64,000 nt of DNA from Moritella sp. 5 (lineage in GTDB: Bacteria; Pseudomonadota; Gammaproteobacteria; Enterobacterales; Moritellaceae): contig NZ_CP056122.1 in assembly GCF_018219455.1 (NCBI RefSeq), positions 3,596,001 to 3,660,000 on the forward strand, written 5' to 3'. Made by a program: the position numbers and the translations under genes. The notes beneath the pieces are model-generated. The model was given only the letters and a program-made list of their open reading frames with translations, did no database searches and was not told where the DNA came from. Shown one piece after another: positions 7,902 to 15,052 of this stretch; position 1 is the stretch's first letter, and each line of letters opens with the position of its first letter.

Positions 7902-8153
7902 ATGCGAGTACTTTGCCCAGAGTGCGGTGATAAAAGCCGCATCCAGAAAACCAATAGAATTTCGAATAGCTATACAGATCTATATTGCAGTTGTAATAAT
8001 GCGGAGTGTGGTCATTCGTTTGTAATGAATTTGAGTTTTAGTCATACGCTGAGCCCATCAGCGAAAAGTGCAACTCAATTGGCTATGGACTTGGTGAAGA
8101 CATTGCCGCGAGAGCAGCGGCAAGAATTGCAGTTACAACTTGCTATTTTGTAG
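7902..8153 (+). CDS. ogr: Late-gene activator, Ogr/Delta zinc-finger family
   Basis: 83 residues from the ATG at 7902; the frame is open for 31 codons upstream but that part is not family-like. Metal ligands are C5-x2-C8-x22-C31-x4-C36, the exact Ogr/Delta spacing. Family members bind a dyad upstream of late promoters and contact the RNA polymerase alpha subunit to switch on capsid and tail operons. In P2 ogr lies next to the attachment site; here it is beside cos. A bidirectional terminator follows at 8201-8230. Confidence 0.88.
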   Translation: MRVLCPECGDKSRIQKTNRISNSYTDLYCSCNNAECGHSFVMNLSFSHTLSPSAKSATQLAMDLVKTLPREQRQELQLQLAIL

Positions 8154-8200
8154 ATAATAGAATGTGTATTTTATTATATGTAACTGTATATAGCTCCAAT

Positions 8201-8230
8201 AAAAAAGCACCAAAATCATGGTGCTTTTTT
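8201..8230. terminator. Bidirectional terminator after ogr-like gene
   Basis: Perfect 12-bp stem AAAAAAGCACCA / TGGTGCTTTTTT with a 6-base loop; usable on both strands between converging genes. Confidence 0.9.
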
Positions 8231-8257
8231 ATTTATTATAATTCTTAACGAATATTG

Positions 8258-8776
8258 CTATGTCTTTGCTTGTTTATTTTCTGCATATTCCATAAAAGCA
8301 TTTGCAGCGGTAGTTTGACTCATAGACTTCGCAATTGGTTTACATATGCTACCAATCAATAAAAAAATAAGTAACAGCAGAGCCCCTAAAATAAATTGAA
8401 CAGGAGACATCATAAAATTAATTGTGATAGCTTCTTTAGCTATTGGAGTAATATCTTTTGCAAAATTTTTATTTTTAAAAACTTTGATATTTTTATTTTT
8501 TGATTTTCTAATTTCAGTATTTTTACTTAAGAATATCTGTCTAATAATTTTATTAAACTCAAACATCAAAAATGAAGAAACAGCAAAGTGCTTTCCTGAT
8601 ACGATAAACACCCCCGCAATCAAAGTGTTCTCAATATCTGTATATTTTTTTCTTTCTAATATCTCGATTACTTTCGACTCTAAAACCTTTCTTCTCTTCA
8701 ATGAGGCTTTCCAATTCATAAGATACAGAGATGAAAAACCGACAACAATTACCAGTGCTAATATTTGACTATCCAT
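8258..8776 (-). CDS. Hypothetical phage membrane protein
   Basis: 172 residues, low GC. A membrane span at the N-terminus (about 3-20) and another near 125-147 flank a basic middle with KNKNIKVFKNKNF. Ribosome site GAGGTATT before the ATG. It is the second gene of a two-gene unit, 9 bases after the small membrane protein at 8786-9016. Two adjacent membrane proteins at the end of the early region look like a moron insertion; function unknown. Confidence 0.65.
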   Translation of the reverse strand: MDSQILALVIVVGFSSLYLMNWKASLKRRKVLESKVIEILERKKYTDIENTLIAGVFIVSGKHFAVSSFLMFEFNKIIRQIFLSKNTEIRKSKNKNIKVFKNKNFAKDITPIAKEAITINFMMSPVQFILGALLLLIFLLIGSICKPIAKSMSQTTAANAFMEYAENKQAKT

Positions 8777-8785
8777 TTTAATACC

Positions 8786-9016
8786 TCAATCTTTAGTATT
8801 TGTGAGGGCACTTTTAAGCGCAGTTGTAACTTTGTTATCCTGACGCTTTCGAGTCGCAAATAAAGGTAAAGAGAATGCTGCAACCAATGGAGCTGCACAT
8901 AACATCAAAAGGCATGAATTAACAACCAAAGGTGCTTTTTCATGCAAGTTATTCAGTTGTTCCAATGCCTTAGGTAACCACTCAAACGATATGGAGGGGT
9001 TTTTTGTTTCTGCCAT
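8786..9016 (-). CDS. Small membrane protein, moron
   Basis: 76 residues: a soluble start, one long hydrophobic stretch (about 30-53) and a basic tail. Ribosome site AGG before the ATG is modest. Paired with the downstream 172-residue membrane protein. No family recognised; topology would suit a holin, a lysis inhibitor or an exclusion protein, none of which is shown. Confidence 0.6.
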   Translation of the reverse strand: MAETKNPSISFEWLPKALEQLNNLHEKAPLVVNSCLLMLCAAPLVAAFSLPLFATRKRQDNKVTTALKSALTNTKD

Positions 9017-9193
9017 TGGAAATACCTATATTTATGATTATGAGACTGACTATTTCGACAATAATGTTGTATTAGCAATATAAAGTCAATATAAACATAT
9101 AATTAAATGATTAAATTGATCATAGAATCGATAGTTACTTAGCCGAGTTCTCAACTCAATGGTAGTTCAATTTAAACAAGTATACATGTTAAA

Positions 9194-9457
9194 TTAACCC
9201 CAATCCCACGACTCCCAAGTTTCCCAACTTGGCATGTAATGAGATGTATCTTTACTTTCAGAGGCCGGACTATTCCAACCACTCCAAATATTGGTTTTTT
9301 CTAGCTTAACATCGACCAGTTCTGGCGGGGGATATTGATTCTCGGCGTAATAGCCCTGCCTCAATTTAACGATGTGGTCTTTATCAACTCTGATTTGGGC
9401 ACCTTGCTGCATAACATTGACCAGGTGATCATCTAAATGAATACCGCGCCTTTTCAA
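9194..9457 (-). CDS. Hypothetical phage protein following gpA in an ancestral layout
   Basis: 87 residues from a TTG start at 9455-9457; Trp-rich C-terminus (WSGW, SWETWESWDWG). The first 50 bases of the gene and the DNA before it are repeated at 10362-10420, where they follow directly on the gpA stop codon, but that copy breaks off after about 15 codons. The gene was therefore probably the natural neighbour of gpA before a 0.9-kb insertion separated them. Function unknown. Confidence 0.55.
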   Translation of the reverse strand: MKRRGIHLDDHLVNVMQQGAQIRVDKDHIVKLRQGYYAENQYPPPELVDVKLEKTNIWSGWNSPASESKDTSHYMPSWETWESWDWG

Positions 9458-9473
9458 AGTGCTTTAATTCCAG
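9414..9473. repeat. Direct repeat copy 1 (of 2)
   Basis: 32 identical bases (9414-9445) followed by about 28 diverged but alignable bases; partner at 10362-10420. Together they flank the segment carrying the 9656-9985 and 10106-10315 genes. Confidence 0.85.
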
Positions 9474-9476
9474 TAT

Positions 9477-9605
9477 TTAATCTGTCGCGTCTGGAGGGCG
9501 TACAGTTAAACTAGCTCCAGCCGCTTTCAATGTTACCCTATCTAGATTATCTAAACCGTCTATACGAGCTCTCAGAAATATCCATTTTGAGATACCTATC
9601 ATCAT
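9477..9605 (-). CDS. Possible small ORF, 42 codons
   Basis: Reads MMIGISKWIFLRARIDGL and ends RPPDATD; no good ribosome site and no known family. It could be a decayed gene fragment carried inside the repeat-flanked insert. Confidence 0.25.
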   Translation of the reverse strand: MMIGISKWIFLRARIDGLDNLDRVTLKAAGASLTVRPPDATD

Positions 9606-9655
9606 CTAACCAATGTAAATAATATAAAATAATATTTTAATCAAGGAGATAACTT

Positions 9656-9985
9656 ATGAAAACAAAATTTGTTGACCACTTATTCAGTAAAATTGTAGAA
9701 GGAAGATACGAAACTGGCCAATCAATAGCTGCAGTAAATAAAACGCTGAAGCAACTTGAAGAAGTTAAAGATATTATTCAATCTAGCTATGGAGACGAGG
9801 CTGTACATAATGTTCTTAGCTATAAAGTAGTTAAACGAGCTCTAGAGCAATGCTTAGATTTCATCTCAAACTTGGAGTCTTCAGTCCAAGAGACTGACTT
9901 TGAAATCTATTACTTTTATGCAGAAAGTCGACTTCAAGAGGCTGAAAAAATAATAGATTCTAATTTAGGTGAATTAAAATTATAA
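9656..9985 (+). CDS. Hypothetical helical protein, moron
   Basis: 109 residues, almost entirely alpha-helical and acidic, with an excellent ribosome site (AAGGAG, 7 bases before ATG). It is oriented against the surrounding early operon and lies inside the direct-repeat-flanked insert, as phage morons often do. No catalytic motif or membrane span; no family recognised. Confidence 0.65.
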   Translation: MKTKFVDHLFSKIVEGRYETGQSIAAVNKTLKQLEEVKDIIQSSYGDEAVHNVLSYKVVKRALEQCLDFISNLESSVQETDFEIYYFYAESRLQEAEKIIDSNLGELKL

Positions 9986-10105
9986 GTAATTCATTTTCCT
10001 AAAGTGGACCTTAACAATTTTCACGAATCAAAAAACCTTGAGAGCCTCAGCGCTTACAAGGTTTAGACACCACCATATTAACGAATCTTCTTATCCCCCA
10101 TAATA

Positions 10106-10315
10106 TTAATCGAACATTGTTTTATGTAGCTTCACTTGCTTATCAACAACATGGCTTGCACAAGCTTGGCACCACATACCAACGGTATTCACAAACACTG
10201 GTTGTATACAGGATTCATCTATAATTTTATCCTTTGCCATAGTCAGGCTAACCATTGTTTCACCAACCAAAATATCTCTTTCACATTTATCACACTGACA
10301 AAATACATTACTCAT
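10106..10315 (-). CDS. Small zinc-ribbon-like protein
   Basis: 69 residues starting at the ATG with AAGGAG at 10315 (an upstream in-frame ATG lacks a ribosome site). Contains CQCDKCERD at the N-terminus and MWCQACASH in the second half, two Cys pairs about 40 residues apart that could form one zinc ribbon. Lies in the insert between gpA and its former neighbour. Function unknown; DNA, RNA or protein binding are all possible. Confidence 0.65.
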   Translation of the reverse strand: MSNVFCQCDKCERDILVGETMVSLTMAKDKIIDESCIQPVFVNTVGMWCQACASHVVDKQVKLHKTMFD

Positions 10316-10361
10316 AACGTTCTCCTTAATTAAATTAATCAAAATTACAGTTCACCGAATC

Positions 10362-10420
10362 ACATTGACCAGGTGATCATCTAAATGAATACCCACCTTC
10401 TCAAAAGCACTTTAAATCCA
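10362..10420. repeat. Direct repeat copy 2, truncated gene start
   Basis: Matches 9414-9473. On the minus strand it begins at the gpA stop region and encodes the start of the 87-residue protein (GIHLDDHLVNV) before running into a stop (CGG TGA), so it is a truncated gene remnant. Confidence 0.8.
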
Positions 10421-12208
10421 CTCAAAATCATTAAATAATTCACACGCATATTCGGCGTCAGTAACACCCAATAAAAAGTTAGGCCGTAACAGCTTGGTAA
10501 AACGACAACTTTGGTTATCATTTTCGCTTTTTGCAGCGTCCGGCTGGCTCTGGTTACAGTTATTTTCAGTGCTCCAAGACGTAGCTCCGCTACTTTTTAA
10601 AGCCTCGTCCGCATTCGTGAGTTCGGACTTTTTCACTAATTTAAAATTACCTTCTGTGGTAAGTATCGTTTTACAAAGCCAAGAAAAACCAACTACTTTA
10701 CGTAAGGTTTCACCGTAACGATTAACACTTTTTTCAATCACCAACAGTGCTTTCTTCGATGTTTCACAAAATTTAGCCCAACGGTGTTTATCTGCATGAT
10801 CAAACATTTCCAAGCATTCTGGATTGAATACCACATCACTTCTCTTTGCACGACGAACCGTTCGCCAAAGTGAAACGGATACACTACCGAATGATTGAAA
10901 TTGTTTTATTCTATGAGTCGATGACCAGGCGCGGGCTTTAAAGGCATTTAGCTCTGAATCTGTTTCTGGCAGGAATTTACCTGTGATATTTTTAGCTATA
11001 TATTTGGCAATATAAGCCGTTGCACCGCCCTTTTCGGGGTCGCTTTCTGTCACTGTGAATCGAGGTGTAATGTCACAACCCAATTCTTCACGGTCTTCTT
11101 GAACCGCATAAAACTCCATAATTTCAATGAGCAATGCTTTGTTTTCAGGATGGCAAAACAAGAAGTAATGCGCATGACAACAACCGTCTTTATGTGGCTC
11201 TGATACACGGAAACCAAAGTAATCTAACTTTACTTTAGCCAGTGAAGCACGAACAAGTTGCCACAATTTCATTAGTCTTCTAGCTCCTTTTTTTATACTA
11301 GAGCCATCCCATTTATCTGAGTTACGGTGATACTTACTTGGTAATGTCCATGTAAAAAACAACGCGGTATAACCTTTACTTGTCGCGAGTTCTTGGAACC
11401 CACGGCTCTTGACCATCATTTCGGTATGTCGATTCTTAGGGTTCGCCGTGGTTCGTTTGATCACTTCTTTTAAATCGTACTCTTCACCCGTGTCTTCATT
11501 CACCACACACATTGATTCGACGAAAGCCATTGCCTTGCGCTGCGATTCAGTCCAATTTTTGTAAGAGATATCAGAGATCATTTTAGATTGATGCTTACCG
11601 TTCCCTACACGGCCAAGCGCAACTTGCGCATATTCAATGTAATAACGGCGCAAAGATAAAAACTGTTTCAGAATCCAGTCATCACAAATCATTTTTTTTA
11701 TCGCGACTTCCAAATCGTTTGTCGATAACCGTTTACGACCAGTAAGTGGTGCAACGATGTGATAATAAATAACGTTAGTACGCATTAATTTGTATGCATC
11801 AAAAAGCGCGTTGATATAGGCGTAACCATCATCACCGTCTTCATCTTCTGCATTATTATCGAATTTGATTGAACCGATTAATTTGATGTTGTGATTAACT
11901 ACCTTTTGAGACAGCTTTTTTAATTCTTCGTCTTGCATTAATACAATATGATTGAGCTCGCCCATACCCTGTATGCGCTCTTTATCTACGCCTTTTTTGG
12001 AATCAACAAAGGGGAATTCTTTTTCGATAAAGGTTGCAGCCTTCAGTGCTTCACTCACCACTTCATCAGCGTATAAATCTATGTTGCGCTGTGATGAAAA
12101 AGCTCGTTTTTGGCGTGCCTGTATTTTCTTTATTACATCGATCTTTACCACCATAGGTAAATGTGGGAAGTGATGACGCGCAAATATAGTACCGTGTTGA
12201 ATTTTCAA
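10412..12208 (-). CDS. Phage replication endonuclease (P2 gpA family)
   Basis: 598 residues. This is the rolling-circle initiator that nicks the phage origin and stays bound through tyrosine. The HUH metal motif CCHAHYFLF (H345, H347) and the paired catalytic tyrosines Y399-x3-Y403 in AYIAKYIAKN are clear. The start is a TTG with GAGG 9-12 bases upstream; the first in-frame ATG lies 18 codons later. It ends the leftward early operon, 12 bases after a 57-codon gene. The P2 origin lies within gene A, so the origin is probably inside this gene. Confidence 0.93.
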   Translation of the reverse strand: MKIQHGTIFARHHFPHLPMVVKIDVIKKIQARQKRAFSSQRNIDLYADEVVSEALKAATFIEKEFPFVDSKKGVDKERIQGMGELNHIVLMQDEELKKLSQKVVNHNIKLIGSIKFDNNAEDEDGDDGYAYINALFDAYKLMRTNVIYYHIVAPLTGRKRLSTNDLEVAIKKMICDDWILKQFLSLRRYYIEYAQVALGRVGNGKHQSKMISDISYKNWTESQRKAMAFVESMCVVNEDTGEEYDLKEVIKRTTANPKNRHTEMMVKSRGFQELATSKGYTALFFTWTLPSKYHRNSDKWDGSSIKKGARRLMKLWQLVRASLAKVKLDYFGFRVSEPHKDGCCHAHYFLFCHPENKALLIEIMEFYAVQEDREELGCDITPRFTVTESDPEKGGATAYIAKYIAKNITGKFLPETDSELNAFKARAWSSTHRIKQFQSFGSVSVSLWRTVRRAKRSDVVFNPECLEMFDHADKHRWAKFCETSKKALLVIEKSVNRYGETLRKVVGFSWLCKTILTTEGNFKLVKKSELTNADEALKSSGATSWSTENNCNQSQPDAAKSENDNQSCRFTKLLRPNFLLGVTDAEYACELFNDFEWI

Positions 12209-12220
12209 AATAGAACCTCA

Positions 12221-12394
12221 TCATTGAATGGATTGCTTTTCTTTCGGCTGAAGGAATGAAGTACGGCTGTTCAAGTCACACTTCCCCACACTTCGTTCGA
12301 CTTTTTTACTGTCGAGTATCGATTGCAGCTCTACTCGCAAGTGATGAATATGCGCCAAACCACGGCGTCTTTGTTCAAGGGTTAACTGGCTCAT
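12221..12394 (-). CDS. Small phage early protein, 57 aa
   Basis: Starts MSQLTLEQRRRG at an ATG overlapping the stop of the upstream gene (ATGA), the usual sign of translational coupling. The central helix (HIHHLRVELQSILDSK) is basic and amphipathic. It sits immediately before gpA. The same frame stays open upstream, but that part overlaps the real gene at 12391-12624. No family recognised. Confidence 0.65.
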   Translation of the reverse strand: MSQLTLEQRRRGLAHIHHLRVELQSILDSKKVERSVGKCDLNSRTSFLQPKEKQSIQ

Positions 12395-12624
12395 ATTTCG
12401 GCATGCTCCTGTGCATTTAATACGACATAACCGCCCTTGCCTTTTGGCCGACCGATTACGCCACGGAAAAGCTGGCTGCAATCTAACTGCAGGCAAGCGT
12501 TGTCGATGGCATCTTGTTTGGTTTCGCATTCGCCGATTTCGACTGTGCGAGGTTCGTAGGTTTGTTTATCGCGAATGGTGCCGCCACTTGGGCACAGTGC
12601 TATTGCAAAATACATCATGCCCAT
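12391..12624 (-). CDS. Hypothetical phage early protein, 77 aa
   Basis: 77 residues with GGAGCT just before the ATG, lying inside the end of the upstream gene. Has a Gly/Lys-rich turn (RPKGKGG) near the C-terminus and YFAIALCPSGG at the start. Part of the tightly overlapped early operon. No family recognised. Confidence 0.7.
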   Translation of the reverse strand: MGMMYFAIALCPSGGTIRDKQTYEPRTVEIGECETKQDAIDNACLQLDCSQLFRGVIGRPKGKGGYVVLNAQEHAEI

Positions 12625-13004
12625 AGCTCCAATGATTCAGAACCATGCAATGGGGATGTTTCTTCCCAGTACTTTGCAATCCAAATAGCAAGGTCTTGAT
12701 AGCCCAGATTAGTTGCAACAAAGTACAGCGAACGCAGCGCTCCTAATCCATGCAATTCGGATTCAGAATAAGAATCGGTGTTACCAATAACGCTTATCCA
12801 GAATGCAGCTAACGTGATTAACACTTCTTTGCGCGACAGTTGGCGAGTGTGATTAAACGACAAAACAGGCATAACCAGCACATCGAGTTCACCAGCATCT
12901 ACAACTTCGAATAGCGCAATAATGTCACTGGCTTGTTCGGTACTTACATTCAGGTCAGTAAGGGACTGAATCATGCTATCAATTGGCACAGAGATACGTT
13001 TCAT
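12615..13004 (-). CDS. Hypothetical phage early protein, 129 aa
   Basis: 129 residues, mostly helical and acidic, overlapping its upstream neighbour by 4 bases (ATGA) and its downstream neighbour by 10. Such overlap supports real coding. No motif or family recognised; probably accessory to replication or host takeover, by position only. Confidence 0.7.
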   Translation of the reverse strand: MKRISVPIDSMIQSLTDLNVSTEQASDIIALFEVVDAGELDVLVMPVLSFNHTRQLSRKEVLITLAAFWISVIGNTDSYSESELHGLGALRSLYFVATNLGYQDLAIWIAKYWEETSPLHGSESLELWA

Positions 13005-13291
13005 GCTGCCACCTCGATGTTTTCGTTTGTTGCTAGTAATTCCAATATATTGCGTTTGGCATCAAGCGCGGCTTGCATTGGACCTGAGTCACCTAGCCAG
13101 ATTTCGGTGCAGTAAAGCATCGCGGCACAATAACTTGCGGTGGTTGCTTTGACGTAATCAAAACCATGCGGCATTACCTTTACAGACAGTGAGTCGTAGA
13201 CACCGTTGTATTCGACCGTAATATCAATCGCCCCTGGCCTTGATGTGGCAATAAACATGATTTCGTTAATAACGCTTTGAACTGTTTCCAT
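13001..13291 (-). CDS. Hypothetical phage early protein, 96 aa
   Basis: 96 residues from the ATG at 13291, with AAAAGGAT upstream; a longer in-frame start at 13336 overlaps the CII-like gene and lacks a ribosome site. Predicted mixed alpha/beta with a Cys in YCAAMLYC. Member of the leftward early operon between the CII-like gene and the 129-residue gene. Function unknown. Confidence 0.7.
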   Translation of the reverse strand: METVQSVINEIMFIATSRPGAIDITVEYNGVYDSLSVKVMPHGFDYVKATTASYCAAMLYCTEIWLGDSGPMQAALDAKRNILELLATNENIEVAA

Positions 13292-13310
13292 ACTATTTAT
13301 CCTTTTGAGG

Positions 13311-13829
13311 TTACATACCTGGTATTGGCATTCCATTTATCACTGCATCTGCACACATGGACACGAACGGCCCTGCACCACCGCAGCGGTTTTCGACGTC
13401 TGACATAAGAAAAACCAATTCGCGTACAGCTTGTTGTGCCTTTCTAACAATTGCGTCTTTCTTATGCCGCGTAAGGCGGCGGTCTGATTCGGCTTCTAAG
13501 ATGTGGCGACTAATATCACCGGTATGAATTGCTACGCTCATTGCGCTTACGGTTAGTGGTTTTGAATCACCTTGTTTGGGTAGGCGAACAGCTGTTAATC
13601 CGATCTCTAAAATCGCGCTGTTGATGATGTCGTGATTGTCGGTTGCTTTGGTGATCTTGATTAATTCGTTAACGGTTAGCTGATGTGGTTGGTTGGGGTT
13701 TAGTTTGTTGCGAAGTATCTGCCCGCGCATACCACATACGCTTGCGATTGATTCTACGTTTTCGATGTCTGCGAAACGGATACAGGCCGCGTCAATTACG
13801 GTTTGTTTACAATTATTAATGTTATACAT
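13311..13829 (-). CDS. Phage regulatory protein, CII-like (CP76 family)
   Basis: 172 residues from the ATG at 13829 (GGGAGA 10 bases upstream); an earlier in-frame ATG at 13880 lacks a ribosome site. It resembles the CII protein of phage 186 and K139-like phages: an N-terminal helix-turn-helix with ESIASVCGMRGQILRNKLNP (about residues 29-48) and the following HQLTVNELIKI. In 186 CII activates the establishment promoter for lysogeny. Second recognisable gene of the early operon, after Cox. Confidence 0.82.
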   Translation of the reverse strand: MYNINNCKQTVIDAACIRFADIENVESIASVCGMRGQILRNKLNPNQPHQLTVNELIKITKATDNHDIINSAILEIGLTAVRLPKQGDSKPLTVSAMSVAIHTGDISRHILEAESDRRLTRHKKDAIVRKAQQAVRELVFLMSDVENRCGGAGPFVSMCADAVINGMPIPGM

Positions 13830-13860
13830 TGAACAAATCTCCCTATTTGCGATGATTAAA

Positions 13861-14013
13861 CTATGCTGATGAAGCAGCAAAGGTGAATATGAGCACGACT
13901 AAGACCACTTCAAATACGATGAGTACTGGGCATATGAATTCGTGTTTGATTTCACACTGACTACACCGTCTTGTGCATTTCCCTTTGCTGCTTAATTTGA
14001 TTTTATTAAGCAT
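13861..14013 (-). CDS. Small Cys-containing membrane protein, 50 aa
   Basis: Fifty codons with AGGGGT six bases before the ATG. Sequence begins MLNKIKLSSKGKCTRRCSQC (two Cys pairs in a basic segment) and ends with one membrane span (about 29-48). It lies between the Cox-like and CII-like genes in the same direction and fills the gap between them. Function unknown; the N-terminal cytosolic Cys cluster could bind metal. Confidence 0.6.
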   Translation of the reverse strand: MLNKIKLSSKGKCTRRCSQCEIKHEFICPVLIVFEVVLVVLIFTFAASSA

Positions 14014-14021
14014 GTTGACCC

Positions 14022-14234
14022 CTAAGTAAGCCAAGGCTTATCGGCGTTTGACTCTTCGCAAATTTGCGTCAGCTTTAGCATGTTTACAAAACGAGTTGCC
14101 CGAGGTTGATGCTGAATGAATGGAAGTGCACCACGATCCATTTGGGCAGCAACTGCACACTCTGTTTGACCTGTTATTTTTGCGAACTTAGGGATACTTA
14201 CAATGGGTGTATCAAATGCAATTGTTATCGACAT
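14022..14234 (-). CDS. cox: Cox-like excisionase/repressor
   Basis: 70 residues. The fold prediction is a small winged-helix: IVSIPKFAKITGQTECAVAAQMDRGALP looks like the P2/HP1 Cox DNA-binding region (FAKLIG, AV, GKLP pattern). In this family Cox represses the lysogenic promoter and directs excision. It is the first gene of the leftward early operon and diverges from CI, exactly as in P2. The N-terminus overlaps an ACATATC operator candidate. Confidence 0.78.
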   Translation of the reverse strand: MSITIAFDTPIVSIPKFAKITGQTECAVAAQMDRGALPFIQHQPRATRFVNMLKLTQICEESNADKPWLT

Positions 14235-14340
14235 ATCTGGTTCCTTATGGGATCATTTGGGGTTAACACGTTGAAATGCCACTTAGTACCGCTTAAAACA
14301 CTCTTGGTGACATCTCGGATTATTATGGGTACATATCGGA
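14231..14340. promoter_or_regulatory. CI/Cox switch region with repeated operator motif
   Basis: Three copies of ACAT(A/C)TC(T)GG occur at 14231-14240, 14310-14319 and 14331-14340; the last two are exactly 21 bp apart (two helical turns). A possible rightward promoter is TTGAAA (14272) with TAAAAC 17 bases on. These are the best candidates for repressor binding between the divergent cox-like and CI genes. Confidence 0.5.
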
Positions 14341-14350
14341 ACCATGTCAA

Positions 14351-15052
14351 ATGATGTATAGTGAAAAAGTTAAATCCATAAGGAAAAGCACAGGACTGAG
14401 CCAGATAAAATTCTGCAACGAAACAGGGATACCAATTAGCACGCTTAAAAAGGTAGAGTCAGGAGTTCAACAACCTAGTCTTACCCTATTAAGCAAAATA
14501 ATTAACCATAATGACTTTTTCAAATATTCACTCTGGCTATTTGGGGACAAAACGGCACCATCGTTAGATCAGGTATCTCCTCTTGATACAGAACAAGTTG
14601 ATGCAGCGCCGACTTTCAAAAATGAAGAAAAAATACATATAGAACTCCCTTTCTACGAAATATCAGCATCTGCTGGCGTTGGTTTATTAGCAGAGGTAGA
14701 AGAACAGCCTAAAACAATTAGCTTTGAGCCTAACTGGTTACGTAGTGAAGTTGGTGTGTGTCCGACGAATGTATTTTTGATGTTAGTTGAAGGCGATAGC
14801 ATGCAACCGACATTAAAGAACGGCTCGATGATCATGGTTAATAAGAATATAGATAACTTATCTGATGGGATTTATGTCATGCGTTATGACAATAACTTGT
14901 TGGTGAAACGATTACAGATGTTACCAGGCGGCATTATCCGCGTTAAGTCTGATAATTCCATGTATGACCCTTGGGAGATCACTAAATCGCAATTGGACGG
15001 TGAAGAACTAGCGCTTATAGGGCGTGTTGTTTGGACTGGGCAGAAGATGTGA
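14351..15052 (+). CDS. Prophage CI repressor, HTH plus S24 peptidase
   Basis: 233 residues. N-terminal helix-turn-helix (about 16-40, LSQIKFCNETGIPISTLKKVE), linker, then a LexA/CI-type self-cleavage domain with the A108-G109 bond in SASAGVG, serine S150 in EGDSMQPTL and lysine K186 in LLVKRLQ. RecA-stimulated autocleavage and SOS induction are therefore expected. Two adjacent ATG codons start the gene. Its stop overlaps the next ATG (TGATG), so the next gene is made with the repressor. A decayed relative lies at 23435-23564. Confidence 0.93.
   Translation: MMYSEKVKSIRKSTGLSQIKFCNETGIPISTLKKVESGVQQPSLTLLSKIINHNDFFKYSLWLFGDKTAPSLDQVSPLDTEQVDAAPTFKNEEKIHIELPFYEISASAGVGLLAEVEEQPKTISFEPNWLRSEVGVCPTNVFLMLVEGDSMQPTLKNGSMIMVNKNIDNLSDGIYVMRYDNNLLVKRLQMLPGGIIRVKSDNSMYDPWEITKSQLDGEELALIGRVVWTGQKM

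Noticed and set aside
12395-12529. N-terminal extension of the 57-codon early gene
   Set aside because: Overlaps the real 12391-12624 gene in another frame; the ATGA overlap gives a better start.
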